From positions 1 through 49,614 of the forward strand of contig CAWUIO010000042.1 in NCBI GenBank assembly GCA_963922455.1: DNA of 49,614 nucleotides. Reading direction: 5' to 3'. This stretch comes from CAWUIO01 sp963922455. Lineage in GTDB: Bacteria; Bacteroidota; Bacteroidia; Cytophagales; Microscillaceae. Within the stretch, counting starts at the first letter, position 1. Each line of letters begins with the position of its first letter. The translations under genes and the position numbers were made by a program. The notes below the pieces were generated by a model. The model was not told where the DNA came from, did not search any database, and worked only from the letters and a program-made list of their open reading frames with translations. Shown here piece by piece: positions 44,124-49,614 of the stretch.

Positions 44124-44136
44124 AATAGGGCATAGA

Positions 44137-47100
44137 TTACTCAAGGGTAATCTCCAAGGCAAGACCTCTCAATTCGTGCACAAGCACATTGAAAGATTCG
44201 GGTATATTTGGTTTTGGAATATTTTCTCCTTTTACGATTGCTTCGTAAGCCTTTGCTCTACCAATTACATCATCCGATTTAACGGTTAGGATTTCTTGGA
44301 GCACATTGGCTGCGCCAAAGGCTTCCAGAGCCCAAACTTCCATCTCTCCAAATCGCTGTCCACCAAACTGGGCTTTACCACCTAAAGGCTGTTGAGTAAT
44401 AAGAGAATACGGCCCAATGGATCGTGCGTGCATTTTATCGTCTACCAAGTGACCCAGTTTAAGCATGTAGATAATCCCTACTGTAGTGGGTTGGTCAAAC
44501 TTTTGCCCCGTCAATCCATCAATGAGATACGTTCTTCCGAAAGGAGGCAGCCCTGCTTCTTTTAACTCATTAGCTACATCCTCTTCGGTTCCCCCGTCAA
44601 AAATTGGGGTAGCGTATTTCCGGTCAAGTACTTCACCGGCCCAACCAAGAACTGTCTCATAGATCTGTCCTAAGTTCATCCGAGAAGGCACCCCAAGAGG
44701 ATTTAATACGATATCCACGGGTTTACCATTTTCTAAGAATGGCATATCTTCAGGTGGAACAATCTTGGCTACGACCCCTTTATTACCGTGTCGGCCAGCC
44801 ATTTTATCCCCAACTTTTAGTTTTCGTTTCTTGGCAATATATACTTTGGCCAATTTCACGATACCCGCAGGTAATTCATCTCCTACTTCTCTCGCAAAAC
44901 GTTCCCGTTTGAATTTTCCAGATACTTCATTACGGCGCTTGTTGTAATTTTTGACCAAAGCAGAGATAAGACGGTTTGTCTTTTCATCTTCCGTGGCATT
45001 ATCTAAAATCACATCGCCAATCAGGTTGGATTCTTCGGGGACATTATAAGAACTTTCATCCCGAAATGGGTTTTCCTTAGGGAAAAGGTTTTCAACAATA
45101 TTGCGTTGGTTAAACTTCACCCCACTGGACATGATTTCCGCCCCAAACTTATGTTTAACGCCTTTACTCATTTTACCTTCGAGAATCGTAACCATTTTCT
45201 CAATCATCACTTCTTTCAATTGAGAAAGATCTTTGCTATACTGCTTCATTAAGGCTTTTACTTCTTCTTTAGCCTTGGCTCGAAGTTCTTTATCTCGTTT
45301 AGGACGGGAGAATAATTTTGTATCAATTACCACCCCTCTTAAAGAAGGAGGAGCTTTCAAAGAAGCATCTTTTACATCTCCAGCCTTATCACCAAAGATT
45401 GCCCGGAGCAGTTTTTCTTCAGGAGTTGGATCTGACTCACCTTTTGGAGTAATTTTACCAATGAGTATATCCCCTTCTTTCACATTCGTACCAATTTGAA
45501 CAATTCCGTTTTCATCTAAGTACTTAATGGCTTCCTCACTAACATTCGGAATTTCAGAAGTAAGCTCCTCTTCTCCTCTTTTAGTGTCTCGTACTTCCAA
45601 TTCAAACTCTTCAATATGAATAGAAGTAAACACATCTTCTCTTACTACCCGCTCACTGATTACAATAGCATCCTCAAAATTATAACCTTGCCAAGGCATA
45701 AAGGCCACTTTCATATTGGCCCCCAAGGCAAGTTCTCCCTCATTCGTGGCGTATCCTTCACAAAGTACTTGTCCTTTTTTAACCCGGTCTCCCTTGTGTA
45801 CCGTAGGTCGCAAGTTAATCGTAGTATCCTGGTTTGTTCTTCTAAACTTAATGAAGTTGTATGTAATCAATTCATTTTCAAAGGTAACCAGTTTTTCTTC
45901 TTCGCTAAAATCATATCGTAGCACAATTTTAGTGGCATCCACAAAATGAATAACCCCATCTTGTTCGGCTACAACTAAGGCTCGGGAATCGTGAGCTACT
46001 CTCGCTTCTAAGCCTGTTCCCACAATTGGGGCTTGTGGGCGAAGAAGTGGTACGGCTTGACGCTGCATATTGGATCCCATCAAAGCCCGGTTAGCATCAT
46101 CGTGTTCCAAGAAAGGAATAAGGGAAGCTGCTACTGAAACAATCTGATTAGGAGCAATATCCATAAAGCTTACTTGATCAGGCCCTACTACCGGGAAGTC
46201 ACCTTCAAATCGTGCTTTTACCCGATCGTTTACATAGTTCCCGTCATCATCTATCGGGGCATTTGCTTGTGCAATGTAGTGCCCGTCTTCCTCTTCGGCC
46301 GTGAGATAATCCATATCCTTAGAAACAATCCCCTCTAATACCCTTCTATAAGGAGTCTCAATGAAGCCCATGCTATTGATCTTGGCGTGCACGCAAAGAG
46401 ATGAGATCAGACCAATATTAGGACCTTCGGGAGTTTCGATAGTACATAGACGGCCGTAGTGTGTGTAGTGAACATCACGAACCTCAAACCCTGCTCGTTC
46501 ACGAGATAATCCCCCAGGCCCAAGTGCAGACATCCTACGTTTATGAGTTATCTCAGAGAGTGGATTGGTTTGATCCATAAATTGAGATAGCTGATTCGTA
46601 CCAAAGAAGGAATTGATCACTGAAGAAAGTGTACGAGCATTAATCAAATCAACGGGCTTAAACTCTTCATTATCCCGTACGTTCATACGCTCTTTGATAG
46701 TTCGGGCCATACGGGCCAATCCAACACCAAATTGAGAATATAATTGTTCTCCAACGGTTCTAACCCGGCGATTACTCAGGTGGTCAATATCATCCACCAC
46801 TGCTCTGGAATTGATAAGCCCAATGAGGTACTTTACAATGGAAACGATATCCTCAGTAGTTAGCACTCTCACATCCCGTTCTATTTCCAAGCCCAACTTC
46901 TTGTTTATCCGGTAACGCCCTACTTCACCTAAATCATATCGCTTGTCACTAAAAAACAAGTTATAGATAATATCTCGAGCCGTTTGCTCGTCAGGGGCTT
47001 CCGTATTACGTAGTTGACGATATATAGTTTCTAAAGCTTCCTTCTCAGAGTTGGAGTTATCTTTTTGTAAAGTGTTGTAGATTATTGAATAATCAGCAAT

Positions 47101-48003
47101 ATTCACATCTTCCCGATGAACGATGATTGACTTGGTACCCGAATCTAGAATGACATCAATGTCTTCTTCTGAAATCATGGAGTCTCTTTCCAATAAAATC
47201 TCATTCCGGTCAATGGAAACCACTTCACCTGTATCTTCATCCACAAAGTCTTCTGTCCATGTCCTTAAGACCCTGGCGGCCAACTTTCTATTGACTGCTT
47301 TGGCCAAATTCTTCGCATTAGCTTCTATTTCTTCTGACAGGTTGAAGAGGTCAAGTATTTCTTTATCACTTCCGAAGCCGATCACCCGCAACAAAGTAGT
47401 AACTGGAAACTTCTTTTTACGATCAATGTATGCATACATCACGTTATTTACATCGGTCGTGAATTCAATCCAAGACCCTTTGAATGGGATAATTCTGGCA
47501 GAATATAGCTTTGTCCCGTTAGTATGTTTACTTTGAGCAAAAAATACTCCCGGAGATCGGTGTAATTGGGAAACGATAACCCGCTCGGCCCCGTTAATAA
47601 CAAAAGAGCCCCTTTCGGTCATATAAGGAATGTTTCCTAAAAACACTTCTTGTTCGATAGTCTCAAACTCTTCATTCTCCTCATCATTACAGGATAATCT
47701 AAGTTTGGATTTGAGGGGAACAGAATAGGTAAGTCCACGGTCGATACATTCATCGACCGAATATTTAGGAGGATCTACGGAGTAATCAATAAACTCTAGA
47801 ACAAAATTTTCCCGGGAGTCTGTGATCGGAAAATTTTCGGCAAATACACGGTAAAGGCCTTCTTTGGAACGATTTTCCGGAGCAGTCTCTAATTGAAAAA
47901 AATCTTGAAAGGATTTCAATTGCACATCCAAGAAATCTGGATAATCTGCAATCCGTTTTACCCGGGCAAAATTGATTCTTCCGCTTTCGGTGAAATTATG
48001 CAT
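44137..48003 (-). CDS. rpoB: DNA-directed RNA polymerase subunit beta
   Basis: 1288 residues. Clear family landmarks: N-terminal protrusion/lobe domains, the rifampicin-binding region (FFGTNQLSQFMDQTNPLSEI ... THKRRMSALGPGGLSRERAG, with His, Arg and Ser at the usual sensitive positions), the GYNFEDAI segment with VISERVV, KVGDKMAGRHGNKGV, and the C-terminal FGGQRFGEMEVWALEAFGAA clamp motif. There is no sign of resistance-type substitutions in the core rifampicin cluster as read. It is co-directional with rplL (176-base spacer) and rpoC. Confidence 0.99.
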   Translation of the reverse strand: MHNFTESGRINFARVKRIADYPDFLDVQLKSFQDFFQLETAPENRSKEGLYRVFAENFPITDSRENFVLEFIDYSVDPPKYSVDECIDRGLTYSVPLKSKLRLSCNDEENEEFETIEQEVFLGNIPYMTERGSFVINGAERVIVSQLHRSPGVFFAQSKHTNGTKLYSARIIPFKGSWIEFTTDVNNVMYAYIDRKKKFPVTTLLRVIGFGSDKEILDLFNLSEEIEANAKNLAKAVNRKLAARVLRTWTEDFVDEDTGEVVSIDRNEILLERDSMISEEDIDVILDSGTKSIIVHREDVNIADYSIIYNTLQKDNSNSEKEALETIYRQLRNTEAPDEQTARDIIYNLFFSDKRYDLGEVGRYRINKKLGLEIERDVRVLTTEDIVSIVKYLIGLINSRAVVDDIDHLSNRRVRTVGEQLYSQFGVGLARMARTIKERMNVRDNEEFKPVDLINARTLSSVINSFFGTNQLSQFMDQTNPLSEITHKRRMSALGPGGLSRERAGFEVRDVHYTHYGRLCTIETPEGPNIGLISSLCVHAKINSMGFIETPYRRVLEGIVSKDMDYLTAEEEDGHYIAQANAPIDDDGNYVNDRVKARFEGDFPVVGPDQVSFMDIAPNQIVSVAASLIPFLEHDDANRALMGSNMQRQAVPLLRPQAPIVGTGLEARVAHDSRALVVAEQDGVIHFVDATKIVLRYDFSEEEKLVTFENELITYNFIKFRRTNQDTTINLRPTVHKGDRVKKGQVLCEGYATNEGELALGANMKVAFMPWQGYNFEDAIVISERVVREDVFTSIHIEEFELEVRDTKRGEEELTSEIPNVSEEAIKYLDENGIVQIGTNVKEGDILIGKITPKGESDPTPEEKLLRAIFGDKAGDVKDASLKAPPSLRGVVIDTKLFSRPKRDKELRAKAKEEVKALMKQYSKDLSQLKEVMIEKMVTILEGKMSKGVKHKFGAEIMSSGVKFNQRNIVENLFPKENPFRDESSYNVPEESNLIGDVILDNATEDEKTNRLISALVKNYNKRRNEVSGKFKRERFAREVGDELPAGIVKLAKVYIAKKRKLKVGDKMAGRHGNKGVVAKIVPPEDMPFLENGKPVDIVLNPLGVPSRMNLGQIYETVLGWAGEVLDRKYATPIFDGGTEEDVANELKEAGLPPFGRTYLIDGLTGQKFDQPTTVGIIYMLKLGHLVDDKMHARSIGPYSLITQQPLGGKAQFGGQRFGEMEVWALEAFGAANVLQEILTVKSDDVIGRAKAYEAIVKGENIPKPNIPESFNVLVHELRGLALEITLE

Positions 48004-48078
48004 GGAGTTAGGGTAATGGGTTAGTTATTGCGATCAAGGGTCAATCCAAGCTGATTAGAATTGATTATAAACAGGCAT

Positions 48079-48105
48079 AGACCTGACTGAATTACAACCA
48101 GGCCT
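48079..48105 (-). other. Hairpin in the rplL-rpoB spacer
   Basis: On the minus strand AGGCCTG and CAGGTCT pair over 7 bp (one G-U) across a 13-base loop. It lies in the 176-base spacer where many bacteria have a partial attenuator or RNase III site between rplL and rpoB. There is no U-run, so the function is uncertain. Confidence 0.35.
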
Positions 48106-48179
48106 CCTGAGATAACAAGGAATTATTACGTTTCGTTCTAATATTCTAGAAAAAAAGTATAATTTTTGCTTAATAGAGA

Positions 48180-48572
48180 TTACTTAAGTTCTACCTCAGC
48201 TCCTTCGTCTTCCAATTGCTTCTTAAGAGCTTCAGCCTCATCTTTAGGCACTCCTTCTTTGATTGGGCTTGGGGCTCCATCTACCAAAGCTTTGGCATCT
48301 TTCAAACCAACCCCAGTCAATTCTTTTACTAGCTTTACAACTTTCAATTTAGCACCGCCTGGAGCCTTCAAGATTACGTCAAACTCAGTTTTCTCAGCAG
48401 GCTTATCGGCGTCGTCTCCTCCACCAGGTCCACCAGCAGGGGCTACTGCAACAGCAGCGGCCGCGGCCGCGGGCTCAATACCATAATCGTCTTTCAGAAT
48501 ATTTACAAGCTCATTTACCTCTTTGAGGGAAAGGCTTACTAACTGCTCAGCGAATTCTTTCAAATCTGCCAT
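48180..48572 (-). CDS. rplL: 50S ribosomal protein L7/L12
   Basis: 130 residues. N-terminal dimerisation helices (FAEQLVSLSLKEVNELVNIL), Ala/Gly/Pro-rich hinge (AAAAAAVAVAPAGGPGGG) and C-terminal factor-binding domain (EFDVILKAPGGAKLKVVKLV, LGLKDAKALVDGAPSP-type segment, EEGVPKDEAEALKKQLED). It forms the ribosomal stalk that recruits translation factors. The hinge is encoded by a run of GCGGCCGC-like GC-rich codons. It is 46 bases downstream of rplJ. Confidence 0.98.
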   Translation of the reverse strand: MADLKEFAEQLVSLSLKEVNELVNILKDDYGIEPAAAAAAVAVAPAGGPGGGDDADKPAEKTEFDVILKAPGGAKLKVVKLVKELTGVGLKDAKALVDGAPSPIKEGVPKDEAEALKKQLEDEGAEVELK

Positions 48573-48618
48573 TGTGATATAAGATTAAGTCAATTTAATG
48601 CAACAATATTTAATAATT

Positions 48619-49191
48619 CTAAGCTTCTTTCTCTTTCTTCTCTTGAAGTGCTTTCAAGATACCGTGTACCGTACCGCCTGAGGCTTGTAAAGCACCAGCC
48701 AATTTCTGACCAGGGGCATTGAGCACGCGAACCAAGTTTTGACCAGGAGATTGCAATAAACCAATCAACTCGGCAAGAAGATCTTCTTTAGACTTGATTT
48801 TTATAAGCCCCTCCAAACTTTCCTCACCAACGTAAAAGGAAGCATCGATCGAGGCCCCTTTAAGAGCTGGCTTTTCTCCTCCTCCTTTTTTACGGTACTC
48901 CTTAAGCATTTTCGCTGGTGCACTTCCTGATTCTGGCGAAAATAATACTCCAGAGAAGCCTTTCAATACATCATCAAAAGGTTTGTAGTCAGCATCTAAA
49001 CGCTCTAAGGCTTTTTTAATCAAGGAGTTCTTGATCACCTTATATTCAATACCTTTTTCAAAGCAAAACCTTCTAAATTTATTGGTTTCATCAACAGACA
49101 TTTCTCCTGCATCCAATACATAGAAAAAGGGATTGCTAGTAAATTTTTCGGTTAGCTCGTCAATGTAGACAGCTTTTTCTTCTCGAGTCAT
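48619..49191 (-). CDS. rplJ: 50S ribosomal protein L10
   Basis: 190 residues. N-terminal rRNA-binding domain (MTREEKAVYIDELTEKFTSN ... RRFCFEKGIEYKVIKNSLIKKALE) and C-terminal helix region for L7/L12 dimer binding (GQNLVRVLNAPGQKLAGALQ). It is the stalk base. Only 20 bases separate it from rplA, so the classical L10 leader RNA found in other phyla cannot fit here. Confidence 0.98.
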   Translation of the reverse strand: MTREEKAVYIDELTEKFTSNPFFYVLDAGEMSVDETNKFRRFCFEKGIEYKVIKNSLIKKALERLDADYKPFDDVLKGFSGVLFSPESGSAPAKMLKEYRKKGGGEKPALKGASIDASFYVGEESLEGLIKIKSKEDLLAELIGLLQSPGQNLVRVLNAPGQKLAGALQASGGTVHGILKALQEKKEKEA

Positions 49192-49211
49192 AGTTCAAAT
49201 GCAAAATGCGT

Positions 49212-49614
49212 TTATAGACCATCTACTGTATTTGTGTCCACCTTTATAGAGGGGCTCATCGTACTTGAAATATAAATACTTTCAAAGTAGGTACCTTTAG
49301 CGCTGGATGGCTTCAAGCGAGACAGCGTGCTTAATAATTCCGTAGCATTAGCTACAATTTTATCCGGATCAAAAGAAACTTTACCAATCCCCGCGTGAAT
49401 AATCCCTGTCTTGTCTACTTTAAAGTCAATCTTACCCGCTTTGACTTCCTGTACCGCACTCCCAATGTCCATGGTTACAGTACCAGACTTCGGGTTGGGC
49501 ATTAAACCTCGGGGTCCTAGTATTCTACCCAACTTACCTACCTTAGCCATTACAGTAGGCATGGTAATTACTACATCTATATCCGTCCAACCTTCTTGGA
49601 TTTTCTGAACGTAT
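49212..49614 (-). CDS. rplA: 50S ribosomal protein L1 (5' part missing)
   Basis: The frame continues through the window edge: upstream of the internal MPTVMAKVGKL the codons read YVQKIQEGWTDIDVVIT, so the real start lies outside. Visible landmarks are GRILGPRGLMPNPKSGTV, DFKVDKTGIIHAGIGK and SIYISSTMSPSIKVDT, the RNA-binding domain of L1. It is the first visible gene of the rplA-rplJ-rplL-rpoB-rpoC cluster. About the last 133 residues are present. Confidence 0.97.
   Translation of the reverse strand, partial: YVQKIQEGWTDIDVVITMPTVMAKVGKLGRILGPRGLMPNPKSGTVTMDIGSAVQEVKAGKIDFKVDKTGIIHAGIGKVSFDPDKIVANATELLSTLSRLKPSSAKGTYFESIYISSTMSPSIKVDTNTVDGL

Noticed and set aside
48460..48480. GC-rich GCGGCCGC-type palindrome in rplL as a regulatory site
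   Set aside because: It is explained by the alanine codons of the L7/L12 hinge.
49192..49211. L10 leader regulatory RNA before rplJ
   Set aside because: Only 20 bases separate rplA and rplJ, too short for the known structure.

Overview
The window looks like chromosomal DNA of a Bacteroidota bacterium of the Saprospiria, plausibly Saprospira itself (inference; no 16S gene is present). The lineage markers are a type IX secretion pair (a cargo protein with a gliding-motility C-terminal domain next to a PorP/SprF-like partner), DUF3467 directly after rpoC, DUF4270 and DUF4783 proteins, near-absence of Shine-Dalgarno signals, and promoter-like elements of the TTTG / TAnnTTTG kind. Gene starts were moved to the first ATG that gives a sensible signal peptide wherever a longer frame began at TTG or ran into a repeat.

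Layout. 1-4.3 kb: three minus-strand genes, namely a partial secreted coiled-coil protein, a PorP/SprF-like protein and a 741-residue FG-GAP repeat type IX cargo. 4.7-8.9 kb: an outer-membrane barrel protein, a secreted TPR-CHAT putative protease and an RlpA lipoprotein, in transcription order. 9.1-13.3 kb: recG, a small lipoprotein and a membrane-anchored PQQ-type beta-propeller. 14-16.7 kb: an OmpR-type two-component system divergent from a DUF1573 protein, with a phased TTAAC array between them. 16.8-22.4 kb: unknown secreted proteins, a DUF985 cupin, tRNA-Asn, an HtrA protease and an ALDH7-type aldehyde dehydrogenase. 22.6-30.4 kb: a lone receiver protein, a helical protein of unknown function, dihydrolipoyl dehydrogenase, dCTP deaminase, an oligopeptidase B-like protease and a double SnoaL-like protein. 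30.4-37.4 kb: two decayed acetyltransferase fragments, a DUF4270 lipoprotein divergent from a Kelch lipoprotein-LytS-LytTR operon, and a glutamate-type symporter. 37.5-39.2 kb: two paralogous genes of unknown family. 39.3-49.6 kb: the rplA-rplJ-rplL-rpoB-rpoC cluster followed by a DUF3467 gene.

The most distinctive feature is a family of about 130-base dispersed intergenic repeats, eight copies in 49.6 kb in both orientations. They share invariant core sequences and end in a hairpin whose stem sequence differs between copies but is always perfectly complementary (four stem versions). This compensatory variation points to selection on, or a copying mechanism that preserves, a folded DNA or RNA element. 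The repeats also produce false reading frames and false N-terminal extensions of neighbouring genes. Two copies lie exactly between duplicated sequences. Other signals worth checking are the TTAAC array, the barrel/CHAT/RlpA gene cluster, the paralogous gene pair, and a strong terminator wedged between rpoC and the DUF3467 gene.
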